NCBI GenBank assembly: GCA_900540735.1
Contig: UQHB01000021.1
Location: forward strand, 1-42,263
DNA length: 42,263 nucleotides
Source of the DNA: an uncultured Megasphaera sp.
GTDB taxonomy: Bacteria; Bacillota; Negativicutes; Veillonellales; Megasphaeraceae
Direction: 5' to 3'
Shown here: positions 25,101 through 33,433 of the stretch, piece after piece
Layout: each line of letters starts with the position of its first letter
Numbering within the stretch: the stretch's first letter is position 1
The notes under the pieces: generated by a model
Database searches by the model: none
Told to the model about the DNA's origin: nothing
What the model saw: the letters and a program-made list of their open reading frames with translations, nothing else
Program-made: the position numbers and the translations under genes

Positions 25101-25581
25101 GTACTGCTATGTCCGTAATGACAAGACAAATTTAAAGCATATTATTCCAGACGATGAAAGAGCGGAATTGTATCATAAAAATAGCAAGCTCAGCGGCTTT
25201 TACCTCGATGACAGCGACATTATGAAAGCCCTCGATACGTCTATGTCGGGATACTCGGCCTTTCTCAATGTGCGCATGAAAAAAGATGGCACCTTAAGCA
25301 ATCAGTCGAAGAATATGTACAACGAAGAAGGGTGGCAACAGCTCTTGCAGCTGGCGACGAAGCGCATTAAAGACATTGCGACCAAACTCGATGCCGGACA
25401 AATCGACATTGAGCCCGTCCTTTTAGGGCAGCTTAGTCCGTGCCGCTATTGTCCCTATCATAGTGTGTGCCGCTTTGATGCGCACAATGAAAATACGTAT
25501 GATGTGGTCCGTAAGACATCGAAAGATGAATTAATCCAGCAGCTATATACCGAAGGAGGCGATGACCATGGCTTGGACTAA
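22171..25581 (+). CDS. addB: ATP-dependent helicase/nuclease subunit B
   Basis: Subunit of the AddAB (RexAB) enzyme that resects double-strand breaks for recombination. It is 1136 residues. The N-terminus has a Walker A-like loop G8-MGKF-GKT. The C-terminal nuclease domain has IIDYKSGRK and the four-cysteine iron-sulphur staple: one cysteine in EQYRSCPFAYF and three in SPCRYCPYHSVCRFD. The interior carries degenerate UvrD-like segments such as LCGLNDGVFPQ and AVTRATEKIYLSYA. The longer frame from 22144 is not used: GAGGAGG at 22156-22162 matches the ATG at 22171. It overlaps addA by 14 bases. Confidence 0.95.
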   Translation: MAVTVLLGMGKFGKTTTCVRQIQEAAATGQKILYIVPDQATYGVERRFAEAMPGKGFMGVHIVGFSRLAYQVFQARSKEHESVSELARNVILQRLLRQYHDDFSLLQTASRQANFAVTAGQFIAECRSFCIGPEVLQKAAATLGDSTLGRKLHDIALLYDGYLSFLDGHYGSADDTMTLLAKELPNYAFAKNAYVWVDGFQWFTPQQLEILHVLEGVAAHVTITLTMDGDNIPGQARETALFHRAYEVYRDIRRIFPHAETTHIHAEQTTPLQVLYTDFFRPVPLPCASPIRGLTLTECSNRDVEIDAIARQICRLIKAGYRYKDMLVLARSSEVYQHSVERIFRAYGIPCFSDYRRPMTSHPVAEAIASLLDVFQSHWSYEPLFRLLKTDLFPMSRHDVDILENYCLAFGIQGKYWLSGHEWTYGRNRFLDEKKIVDEAEEAKLAHINTIREQILHILLPLWQAAQENHSVTEWCTLLYQWLVAMDVPNTLRTWQTEDETAGQATEAKEHEQVWKKVIAFLDEVVRLCGEDWLSLSEFGEVVTDGLEDLEFSLIPPTLDHVTFTAIERGYTMDSKIVFICGLNDGVFPQHSGEEGMLSDAERQRLGNLGIKLGPSHQFRSFQEKFLFYLAVTRATEKIYLSYALADADGNALEPSVWARQLAEKGYVSAVQSETGSIPAGQEDEYILGLPSALSYVPVMLRPAVEGLPVRDVWWALYDWAYGHGYAYEAMQAVQGMFHTNLPQVLPHELVRKLYAPDGVLRGSVTKFEQYRSCPFAYFARYGLGLEERPLYRFAAPDLGMLVHGALKILGDDLLDQGKQWQDLQRDDIPRLCRDATERLAPYVQQDILMSNAYFAQIKERLIATLVRTVRRLCEFSEASDFKMEGLEKSFGRSGSTWEAFHFTLPDGIEVIINGQIDRIDSLRVGSTKYIVIIDYKSGRKNLDLTQIFTGLELQLLTYMYVTILNMGEDAAPAAVLYCYVRNDKTNLKHIIPDDERAELYHKNSKLSGFYLDDSDIMKALDTSMSGYSAFLNVRMKKDGTLSNQSKNMYNEEGWQQLLQLATKRIKDIATKLDAGQIDIEPVLLGQLSPCRYCPYHSVCRFDAHNENTYDVVRKTSKDELIQQLYTEGGDDHGLD

Positions 25582-28500
25582 GGAACAAGAAGCAGCTATT
25601 ACGAGCTGCGGTCAAAGTCTCTTGCTCTCTGCCGCCGCTGGATCTGGGAAAACGGCTGTCCTTGTGGAACGGATTATTCGCCGTCTCCTCGACAAAGACC
25701 ATCCTATCGATATTACAGAACTCCTCGTCGTGACCTTTACGAAAGCAGCCGCTACAGAAATGGCGCAGCGCGTCGGTGCAGCTTTGACGGCAGCCTTGGC
25801 AGAATGGGATGACCCGGCTATTGAACGGCAGTTAGCCCTCTTGCCAGCGGCCCATATTTCGACGCTCCATTCGTTTTGCCAAGACGTGATTCGCCAGTAT
25901 TTCTATACGATTGACGTGGACCCGGCCTTTACCATTGCTGGGGAAGAAGAACTCAACCTTTTGCGGCGTACGGTCTTAGAAGACATTTTCTTATCCTATT
26001 ATGAAGATGATGAAAAAGCGAAGATTCTCTATCCCTTAGCTGATATGTTTGGCAATGAACATGGCGACGACATCTTGATGGACACAGTGAGCCGTCTCTA
26101 TGATTATTCGCGCAGCATGGCTTGGCCTGACGTGTGGCTCGACGAAGGAGCTAAGGCCTACGTTATTCCTGACGATGCTAGTATCGATGACATGCCGTGG
26201 GGCGCGCCGATGAAAGACCAAATTCGCCGTCTCGCTCAAGAAGACGCGAAACGCTATCAAAGCATGGTTGAGACCTTATCGGCACGGCCTGATTTTGAAA
26301 AAGTCATGCCCATGCTGACGGCAGAATTGCGCAGTATCGAAGTCATTACGCAAGGCGCGTCATGGCACGATATAGAAAAAGCTGTGAAATCTCTCGACTT
26401 TCAGCGGCTGCCGGGCTTGCGCGGTCTCGATATGTCGGACAAAGACCTATGGGAAGCGTGCAAAACTATTCGAAGTTCGGTCAAAAAAGAATTGACTGAA
26501 TCTATACGGGACGTGTATTTTTCTGTATCCGAAGGGGACTGGCTCGAAGGTATGCGCCAAATGGCTCCGGTCATGACGGGACTCGTTGCGCTAACGAAGG
26601 ATTTTGCTGTAGCCTACAGACAGGCGAAGAAAGAAAAAGGCTGGATTGACTTCAGTGATTTAGAACATTTTTGCCTGGCTATTTTATTAGACCCGTCTTC
26701 GATGCCGGAGACTCCTGTACCGTCAGCCGCGGCGAAGGAATTACGCCAAAGCTTTGCAGAAATCATGATGGACGAATACCAAGATACGAACGGCGTACAA
26801 GAACTGATTATGCAGCTCGTTTCTCGTAAGGATAATCGCTTCATGGTTGGCGATATTAAGCAGAGTATTTATCGCTTTCGCCTGGCTGATCCAAACTTAT
26901 TTTTACAAAAATACAAGACCTTTAGCCGCGATGAAAAGGCTACGGAACGGTGCATTGATTTAGCCCGTAACTTCCGCAGTGCACCAAATATTTTAGCCGC
27001 TGTAAACGAAGTATTTCAAGCTATTATGACGCCCGATGCAGCCGGTATGGGCTATGGCGAACGGGAAATGCTCTATCCTGGCCGCGCTATGCCGACAGCG
27101 GACCATTGGGTTGGCGGCCCTATAGAAGCGCATCTCGTCTTGACGGATGGTGAAACGAGTGCAACCGAAGAAGAGGACGACGACGCACGGGAATTGACGG
27201 CGTTTGAACAAGAATGCCGCTATATTGCTAGCCGCTTAGTAGAACTAAAAGCTAGTGGCTCCCTCGTAGAGAAAAAAGACGGCACTATGGAGCCCATCAC
27301 GTATCGGCACATGGTCGTCCTTTTACGCTCCATGTCGGGCAAAGCGGACGTACTGCTCAAAGCCTTAGAAGAAGCTGGCATTCCGGCCTATGCCGAGCAA
27401 AACGGCGGCTACTTTGCGGCCATTGAAGTACAGATTATGCTGTCCCTCCTCGAATGCATTGATAACCCGGAACAAGATTTGCCCATGGCGGCGGTTTTGC
27501 GCTCGCCTATTGTGGGCATGAGCGAAACGGCCTTAGCAGCATTACGCCTGACTGGCGAAGGGACGCTTTGGCAGACCTTGCCCCTTTATTTAGAACAGCT
27601 TAAAGATATTGACGAAAAGAGTCGGCTCCAACGATTTTACGAATTCCTCGAACGGTGGCGCACGTATAGCCGTCGCCATGGCGTAGCTGACGTCATTCAG
27701 CAGCTCTATCACGATACGGCATACTACGATTACGTTGGCGGTATGCTCGGTGGTGCAGTGCGGCAAGCGAACTTGCAGGCTCTTTATGAACGGGCGCGGC
27801 AGTATGAAAACGCTGGGTTCCGCGGCATTTTCCGGTATTTACAGCTCATTCACAAGATGAAAGAAGACGGCCTCGATTTAGCACCGGCGAAAGTCCTTGG
27901 GGAACGAGAAGACGTGGTACGCGTCATGAGTATTCATAAAAGTAAGGGCTTAGAATTTCCAGTCGTCGTCATTGCCGACATGGCAAAACGCTTTAACCGT
28001 CAAGACATGCAGTCCCTTGTGCTCTTGCACAATACCTTGGGCATTGGCCTCAAGCAATACGACCCAGTGTGGCGCATGACCTATCCGACGTGCATTTGGA
28101 ACGGCATTGCCGCCCAGTTAGCCTTTGAAAGCACAGCCGAAGAAGAGCGTGTCTTATACGTGGCCATGACGCGAGCGCGGGATAATCTCATTCTCGTCGG
28201 CCATAGCAATCACGGCGAAGCCGATTGGCAGCGGTGGTGTGATGGCGTTACACCCAGTCAAGCCAAATCTTACTTTGATTGGGTCATGCCTGTCATTGCA
28301 AGTCAAGATGGGCTGGACGAAATCAGCCGTGCCTTAGCTGTCCACGATGATTGGACGTGTACTTCTGGCCTTTGGCAAGTGACCATTCACAACCCTGTTG
28401 CTGGCCCGGCTATAACAGACCAAGCTATAGCCGAAGAACCGCGGCTTGCGCGCCTGCGCGATGGGCGGGAAACGGGCACTCCCATTCCGGAGTGGCTCGA

Positions 28501-29224
28501 CACAGCTCTTTCGTGGCAATATGCGTACCCCAAGGCCGTCGAGACAGCAGCGAAATTTTCCGTTTCTGAAATCAAACGGCAATACGGCTTGCTCCATGCT
28601 GATGAAATCCAAGCAGAAAATGCGTTAGCTGTGCAACTCGTAGATGCAGATACGGCACCAGAAGAAGACGATGCCTTTGCAGCTACGCCGCCGTGGCTTG
28701 TTGAAGAACAGCCCGTCTTTACAGGGGCAAAACGGGGCACAGTCATGCATAAAGTCATGCAGTATCTCGTCATTACTCCTGAGATGACGCGCCGCGATGT
28801 CATGACCCAACTAGGCCAATGGGAAGCAGACGGCCTCTTTACGAAAGAAGAAGTCGAAGCCGTTTACATTCCGGCGATTCTGCAATTTTGCCATTCTCCT
28901 TTAGGCCAGAGGTTGGCCAAGACGACAGACATACGCCGCGAATATCCTTTTACAGTGCTCTTTACGGGTGGCAACTATTTGCCTACTGTCGAAGAAGGGG
29001 AACACATGCTTATTCAAGGTGTCATTGACTGCCTTTTCCGCGAAGGCGAGACATGGGTCCTCGTCGATTACAAGACAGACCGCCTCGATTCGCCAGAGGC
29101 GTTTACAGCACGCTACGCTGTGCAGCTCGCCATGTATAAGCGTGCTGTTGAACAAATTGGTCATATTGTCATTCGTGACGTATGTATATATAGTTTTCAT
29201 TTAGGACGAACCATATCTTTTTAA
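25568..29224 (+). CDS. addA: ATP-dependent helicase/nuclease subunit A
   Basis: Motor and nuclease subunit of AddAB, 1218 residues. UvrD-type helicase motifs in order: Walker A AAAGSGKT (K28), VTFTKAAATEMAQR, STLHSFCQ, Walker B MMDEYQDTN, VGDIKQSIYRFR, VMSIHKSKGLEFPVV and YVAMTRARDNLIL. The C-terminal RecB-type nuclease motif is LVDYKTDR. Two in-frame ATG codons compete: 25562 lies two bases from AGGAGG, while 25568 lies eight bases away and is preferred. It is followed 18 bp later by sdaAB without a terminator. Confidence 0.97.
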   Translation: MAWTKEQEAAITSCGQSLLLSAAAGSGKTAVLVERIIRRLLDKDHPIDITELLVVTFTKAAATEMAQRVGAALTAALAEWDDPAIERQLALLPAAHISTLHSFCQDVIRQYFYTIDVDPAFTIAGEEELNLLRRTVLEDIFLSYYEDDEKAKILYPLADMFGNEHGDDILMDTVSRLYDYSRSMAWPDVWLDEGAKAYVIPDDASIDDMPWGAPMKDQIRRLAQEDAKRYQSMVETLSARPDFEKVMPMLTAELRSIEVITQGASWHDIEKAVKSLDFQRLPGLRGLDMSDKDLWEACKTIRSSVKKELTESIRDVYFSVSEGDWLEGMRQMAPVMTGLVALTKDFAVAYRQAKKEKGWIDFSDLEHFCLAILLDPSSMPETPVPSAAAKELRQSFAEIMMDEYQDTNGVQELIMQLVSRKDNRFMVGDIKQSIYRFRLADPNLFLQKYKTFSRDEKATERCIDLARNFRSAPNILAAVNEVFQAIMTPDAAGMGYGEREMLYPGRAMPTADHWVGGPIEAHLVLTDGETSATEEEDDDARELTAFEQECRYIASRLVELKASGSLVEKKDGTMEPITYRHMVVLLRSMSGKADVLLKALEEAGIPAYAEQNGGYFAAIEVQIMLSLLECIDNPEQDLPMAAVLRSPIVGMSETALAALRLTGEGTLWQTLPLYLEQLKDIDEKSRLQRFYEFLERWRTYSRRHGVADVIQQLYHDTAYYDYVGGMLGGAVRQANLQALYERARQYENAGFRGIFRYLQLIHKMKEDGLDLAPAKVLGEREDVVRVMSIHKSKGLEFPVVVIADMAKRFNRQDMQSLVLLHNTLGIGLKQYDPVWRMTYPTCIWNGIAAQLAFESTAEEERVLYVAMTRARDNLILVGHSNHGEADWQRWCDGVTPSQAKSYFDWVMPVIASQDGLDEISRALAVHDDWTCTSGLWQVTIHNPVAGPAITDQAIAEEPRLARLRDGRETGTPIPEWLDTALSWQYAYPKAVETAAKFSVSEIKRQYGLLHADEIQAENALAVQLVDADTAPEEDDAFAATPPWLVEEQPVFTGAKRGTVMHKVMQYLVITPEMTRRDVMTQLGQWEADGLFTKEEVEAVYIPAILQFCHSPLGQRLAKTTDIRREYPFTVLFTGGNYLPTVEEGEHMLIQGVIDCLFREGETWVLVDYKTDRLDSPEAFTARYAVQLAMYKRAVEQIGHIVIRDVCIYSFHLGRTISF

Positions 29225-29242
29225 GTACACAAGGAGGTACGT

Positions 29243-29902
29243 ATGGGAGTATTTGATGTTGTCGGTCCGGTCATGATCGGGCCATCGAGTTCGCATACTG
29301 CCGGGGCCGCTCGTATTGGCCTCATGGCTCGCGAAATTTTAAATGATGAGCCTGTACAAGCGAACATTACCGTCTATGGGTCTTTTGCAAAAACCTATAA
29401 AGGCCACGGTACAGACAAAGCCTTAGTGGCTGGCTTGCTCGGCATTGAAGCCGATGATGTACGGCTTCGCACGTCTTTTGACATTGCCAAAGAACAGGGC
29501 GTAACCATTCATTTTCACCGTTCTGATGCGGAAGTAGACCACCCCAATACGGTGCGCATTGCCATGGTAGGCCAGCATGGACGAGAAGTCGAAATAGTCG
29601 GTGTTTCCTTAGGCGGCGGCAAAATCGAAATCCGTGAAATCAATGGCGCATCTGTCGTCTTGAGTGGTGAAGAACACACGCTCATTACGTTCCACAAAGA
29701 TTTACCCGGCATTATTGCCCAAGTTACAACGATTATGGCCATTGGTCACATTAACGTTTCGAACATGCGAGTATTCCGGAGCGAAAAAAATGCTAACGCC
29801 GTCATGATTGTCTGTACGGACAGCCCGGTGCCGTCGGAAATGGTCAATATGATGAAAAATATTGCCGCTATTGAAAGTATTATTACACTCTTGCCTTTAT
29901 AG
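29243..29902 (+). CDS. sdaAB: L-serine dehydratase, beta subunit
   Basis: Beta subunit of the iron-sulphur L-serine ammonia-lyase that converts serine to pyruvate and ammonia. It is 219 residues. The N-terminal segment VGPVMIGPSSSHTAGAARIG is the family hallmark, and an ACT domain occupies about residues 148-219 (TFHKDLPGIIAQVTTIM), which may sense serine. AAGGAGG site, nine bases before the alpha-subunit gene. Placement behind addBA is probably incidental co-transcription. Confidence 0.95.
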   Translation: MGVFDVVGPVMIGPSSSHTAGAARIGLMAREILNDEPVQANITVYGSFAKTYKGHGTDKALVAGLLGIEADDVRLRTSFDIAKEQGVTIHFHRSDAEVDHPNTVRIAMVGQHGREVEIVGVSLGGGKIEIREINGASVVLSGEEHTLITFHKDLPGIIAQVTTIMAIGHINVSNMRVFRSEKNANAVMIVCTDSPVPSEMVNMMKNIAAIESIITLLPL

Positions 29903-29911
29903 GAGGACTCC

Positions 29912-30799
29912 ATGTACGAATACGAATATAAAACATTGCATGATATGCTAGAACAGGGTGAAAAAAATAAGATTTCCCTGTCAGAAGTTGCGGTGCGTCA
30001 CGAAATGGAAACGTCCGGCCAGAGTGAACAAGCTGTTCGCAAATTGATGGAGGGCCGCCTCGATGTCTTCCATGAATCTATCCAAGCAGGCCTTGCCGAT
30101 AACGGTAAATCCGTGAGCGGTCTCGTCGGCGGCGATGCGCACAAACTACTCGAAGGAACACCGAAACTCTTGGGCCCTCTCGCCCGAAAAGCAGCTATTT
30201 ATGCCTTAGCCGTCAGCGAAGCCAATGCGAAGATGTTTAAAATTGTCGCTTGCCCGACAGCTGGCTCGTGTGGTATCGTCCCTGCTGTGATGACCGCTGC
30301 TGCCGAAGAATTAGGCACGGCGAAAGACGTGTCCGTCAATGCCCTCTTTACAGCTGCCGGTATTGGTGCCGTCGTCTCGCGCAATGCTTGCGTGGCCGGT
30401 GCCGTCGGTGGCTGCCAGGCCGAATGCGGTACAGCTGCCGGTATGGCTGCCGCTGCTGTTGCCGAAATGGCTGGCGGTACGAATGAAGAAGTTCTCCATG
30501 CCTTTGCACTGTGCCTGAAAAATACGTTGGGCCTTGCCTGTGACCCTGTAGCAGGCCTTGTCGAAGTGCCGTGCGTCAAGCGTAATGCATGCCTAGCCGT
30601 GATGGCCATTACAGCTGCTGAAATGGCCTTAGCTGGCGTGAAGAGCGTCATTCCGCCTGATGAAGTCATTGAAGCGATGAATGAAATCGGTCGTCTTATG
30701 CCCGTAGCCTTAAAAGAAACGTCTGATGGCGGTCTCGCTCAGACGGAAACAGGTAAAGCCATTGCAAGACGATTAGAAAAAGCAATGGAAGAAGCATAA
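29912..30799 (+). CDS. sdaAA: L-serine dehydratase, alpha subunit
   Basis: Catalytic subunit, 295 residues, binding an oxygen-sensitive [4Fe-4S] cluster. Cysteines that may serve as ligands lie in ACPTAGSCGIVP, GLACDPVAG and VEVPCVKRNAC. The region AEMAGGTNEEVLHAFALCLKN is also typical. It follows sdaAB by nine bases with an AGGAGG site, so the two-subunit enzyme is made from one message. It would feed pyruvate to fermentation, fitting the peptide-use genes downstream. Confidence 0.95.
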   Translation: MYEYEYKTLHDMLEQGEKNKISLSEVAVRHEMETSGQSEQAVRKLMEGRLDVFHESIQAGLADNGKSVSGLVGGDAHKLLEGTPKLLGPLARKAAIYALAVSEANAKMFKIVACPTAGSCGIVPAVMTAAAEELGTAKDVSVNALFTAAGIGAVVSRNACVAGAVGGCQAECGTAAGMAAAAVAEMAGGTNEEVLHAFALCLKNTLGLACDPVAGLVEVPCVKRNACLAVMAITAAEMALAGVKSVIPPDEVIEAMNEIGRLMPVALKETSDGGLAQTETGKAIARRLEKAMEEA

Positions 30800-30827
30800 A
30801 TAATTTCTATAATAGAAGAGAATGATG

Positions 30828-30858
30828 AAAGCGCATGTCATGGGGCATGCGCTTTTGT
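30828..30858 (+). terminator. Terminator after sdaAA
   Basis: A 10-bp stem AAAGCGCATG/CATGCGCTTT (30828-30837 with 30846-30855) followed by TGTTG. The T-run is short but the stem is strong. Confidence 0.75.
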
Positions 30859-30977
30859 TGTGTATAAAAATTTATATGTAATCTGTAGATATAACTGAAA
30901 TTTATAGGATTGCTTGAAAAGAATAATAAAAAAGCGTACCATATACTATATACATACATTTTTTAGGAGGTGTACAT

Positions 30978-32165
30978 ATGCTAAAAATAGTAGAGCAATT
31001 AGTACAAGAATATGGACATGAAATCGTCGATAATAGACGATATTTACATGCCCATCCAGAATTATCTTTCCACGAAACGAATACAGCTGCGTGGGTGCGG
31101 GAACGGTTGCAAAAAGCTGGTATTCCTACGTTGGACGGCATTAGTGGCAATAGCACCGTTGGCTATCTAAAAGGGACACAACCGGGACCGTCTATTGGTT
31201 TACGGTCAGATATGGATGCCTTGGGATTAACAGAAGATAACGATTTACCCTTTAAAAGTACCAATCCAGGCGTTATGCATGGGTGCGGTCACGATGCCCA
31301 TACAGCGACGCTTATGGCTGTAGCAGAACTCTTGGCAAAACATCAAGACTTAATCAAAGGGACAGTCTATTTTATTTTTGAACAAGGCGAAGAATTTTTG
31401 CCAGGCGGTGCGGTACAACTTGTTAAAGATGGCATTATGAAGAAGATTGATTATATTTTTGCCATCCATGTAGATGCTTTGCATCCAGTAGGTACGATAG
31501 ACGTTTATGAAGGTGTGCGCTTTGCTGCTGTTGGTACATTCGACTTTAAAATCACTGGTAAAGGTGGTCATGGCGGATTCCCTCATAAGGCGAATAACCC
31601 TTTAATTCCGGCAAGTGAATTGATTAAAGATATTAGCCTCATTCCGGCCTTGAAATGCGACCCCTTACAGAGTGCTACTGTTTCTGTGACCTATCTTCAC
31701 TGCGGTGTCGAAGGCGTAGCCAATGTTATTCCTGAAAAGGTCAGCATGGGTGGCTGCATTCGCGTTCTGGATACGGCTCTTCGCCAAGACATTATGGAAG
31801 AAATCGAACGTTTAGGGAAGACGATTTGTGCAGCCCATCAGTGCGATATTGATATTTCTATGGTCTATGGCTACCCGGCTTGTGTCGTTAATCCTGTGTG
31901 CGCCGCAGTCATGCAAGATGCAGCAAAAGATATGGGCATAAAAGTACTCGATGTACCACCTAACTTAGGAGCAGAAGATTTTGGCTATTTCAGTCAAGAA
32001 AAGCCAACTGCTATCGGGTGGTTTGGTATTGCTGACCCGACTGGTAAGCATGCACCTACACCGCATCATAGCCCACAATTCTATATTGATGATGAAGCTG
32101 GTTTGCCTAAAGCCTTAGCCTATATGCTGACTGTGTATTTGAAAGTTGTAGAACGATTTCAGTAA
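30978..32165 (+). CDS. M20D-family amidohydrolase (hippurate/N-acyl-amino-acid hydrolase type)
   Basis: A 395-residue dimetal aminoacylase-like peptidase. Metal-site motifs are intact: HGCGHDAHTA, the catalytic glutamate pair in FEQGEEFLPGG, IHVDALHPVG and the late HHSPQF. GKGGHGGFPHKANNP marks the lid/dimer domain. Such enzymes cleave N-acyl or small-peptide amides; the exact substrate is open. AGGAGG precedes the ATG; a moderate promoter TTGAAA (30914) and TACCAT (30937) lies upstream. The next gene, 28 bp on, is a frameshifted membrane protein whose intact paralogue accompanies another M20D enzyme at 39.8-42.2 kb. Confidence 0.9.
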   Translation: MLKIVEQLVQEYGHEIVDNRRYLHAHPELSFHETNTAAWVRERLQKAGIPTLDGISGNSTVGYLKGTQPGPSIGLRSDMDALGLTEDNDLPFKSTNPGVMHGCGHDAHTATLMAVAELLAKHQDLIKGTVYFIFEQGEEFLPGGAVQLVKDGIMKKIDYIFAIHVDALHPVGTIDVYEGVRFAAVGTFDFKITGKGGHGGFPHKANNPLIPASELIKDISLIPALKCDPLQSATVSVTYLHCGVEGVANVIPEKVSMGGCIRVLDTALRQDIMEEIERLGKTICAAHQCDIDISMVYGYPACVVNPVCAAVMQDAAKDMGIKVLDVPPNLGAEDFGYFSQEKPTAIGWFGIADPTGKHAPTPHHSPQFYIDDEAGLPKALAYMLTVYLKVVERFQ

Positions 32166-32193
32166 GTATATTTGACCGAGGAGGGCGAAGACG

Positions 32194-33364
32194 ATGAATG
32201 CTCTGATTGCCTTAGCAATTATCTTTTTTATTTACTCTATTGGTGATTTTATTGCAGATAAGACAAAAGCCTTCGTTTCTATGCTGCTCGTGTGCGCTAT
32301 TATTTTTACAGTCGGTTTCTGGTGCGGCTTGCCGAAATCTATTTTTGTAGACTCTGGATTGATTCCCTTTGCGAAGCTGACCGTATGTATGTTTTTAATT
32401 CATATTGGTACAGCTATTCGCATCCGTGATTTCTTGCAAGAATGGAAAACGGTCTTTGTTACACTCTTTGCGACGACAGCCGTAGCAGGTGGTGTGTTTT
32501 TTATTGGCCGGTTGTTTATTGATTCGTACTATGCCTTAGTCGGTGCACCTGTCCTCGCTGGCGGTGTAGTAGCGTATTTGATTATGGCTCCTATTGGCGA
32601 CTTGCTACAACGACCAGATATTCAGGTTTTTGCTATTTTAGTGTTAGTGTTACAAAATTTTGTGGGCATTCCTATTGCTAGTTATTTTTGTAAAAAAAGA
32701 CAGCAATCGGTTTTGTGAAGAATATCGTAGCGGTGCCGTTGGTGACACGAAGAACCCACTAGAACAGGAAGTAGAAAAGCATTGGTCCTTCCGATTATTC
32801 TTTATTCCTGAGAAATTCAGCACACCCAATATTATTTTATGTAAATTGGCCGTTATTTCGTATCTTTCTACATTGCTGGGACAATGGACTGGCTTAAGTT
32901 TCTTGATTTTTGGCCTGATTTTTGGCGTATTGCTCTATGAAATGGGCTTGCTTGAAGAAAATTGTTTAACAAAGGCTAATGGCCTGGCTTTTGTCATGGC
33001 TGGCGCGATTGCCCTGATTTTCGTAGGACTTACAAATACGACACCAGATATGTTAGTGAATATGATTATTCCGTTACTGATCGTATTGCTAATCGGGACG
33101 ATTAGCTGCTCTGTTGTAGCGGTCATTTTAAGGAAAATCGTTCATTTCGATTGGAAATTATCTATTGCCATGGCTGTTACGGCATTCTTCGGTTTTCCAG
33201 GCACGTATTTGATTTCCTTAGAAGTGTTACGGGATTGCGGCAAAACGCCGGAAGAACAAAAAGCAGTCTTAGACTACATGATGCCGAAACTAGTCATTGC
33301 CGGTATTGTATCTGTTTCCGTCGTGTCCGGTGTCTTAGCAGGCATTATGGTACATTGGATTTAA
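32194..33364 (+). pseudogene. Frameshifted integral membrane protein (paralogue of 39790-40989)
   Basis: Two overlapping frames (32194-32718 and the +1 frame to 33364) together make one about 390-residue membrane protein that lines up along its length with the intact protein at 39790-40989: TKAF/TKAW, VGFW/IGFW, GTAIRIRDFLQEWKTV/GTLMSFKELLRQWKAV, LAGGVVA/LTGGIVA, FFGFPGTYLISLEV/LFGFPADYILTTEV. The break lies at TGT followed by seven A (32692-32698), where six A would restore the frame. It falls at the start of the charged central loop between two five-helix halves. Good AGGAGGG site at the start. It may be a real lesion, a phase-variable tract, slippage, or a sequencing error. Confidence 0.8.
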
Positions 33365-33385
33365 CTATTTTTATAATAGGTATAG

Positions 33386-33423
33386 AAAAAGTGCTGTCCT
33401 TTACAAAGGGCAGCACTTTTTTT
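33386..33423. terminator. Bidirectional terminator
   Basis: A long stem AAAAAGTGCTG/CAGCACTTTTT (33386-33396 with 33411-33421) continues through a T-G pair into CCTT/AAGG. T-runs follow on both strands. It separates the convergent genes at 32194 and 33434. Confidence 0.9.
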
Positions 33424-33433
33424 GCAGTGGCTG

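Noticed and set aside
30199..30669. A 156-codon frame on the minus strand opposite sdaAA
   Set aside because: It is a low-complexity Ala/Ser/Thr shadow of the alanine-rich sdaAA, with no ribosome site; sdaAA has clear family motifs.
32692..32699. Programmed -1 ribosomal frameshift at the A-run
   Set aside because: The run looks like a -1 slippery site, but the continuing protein lies in the +1 frame; the -1 frame meets a stop after about 21 codons.
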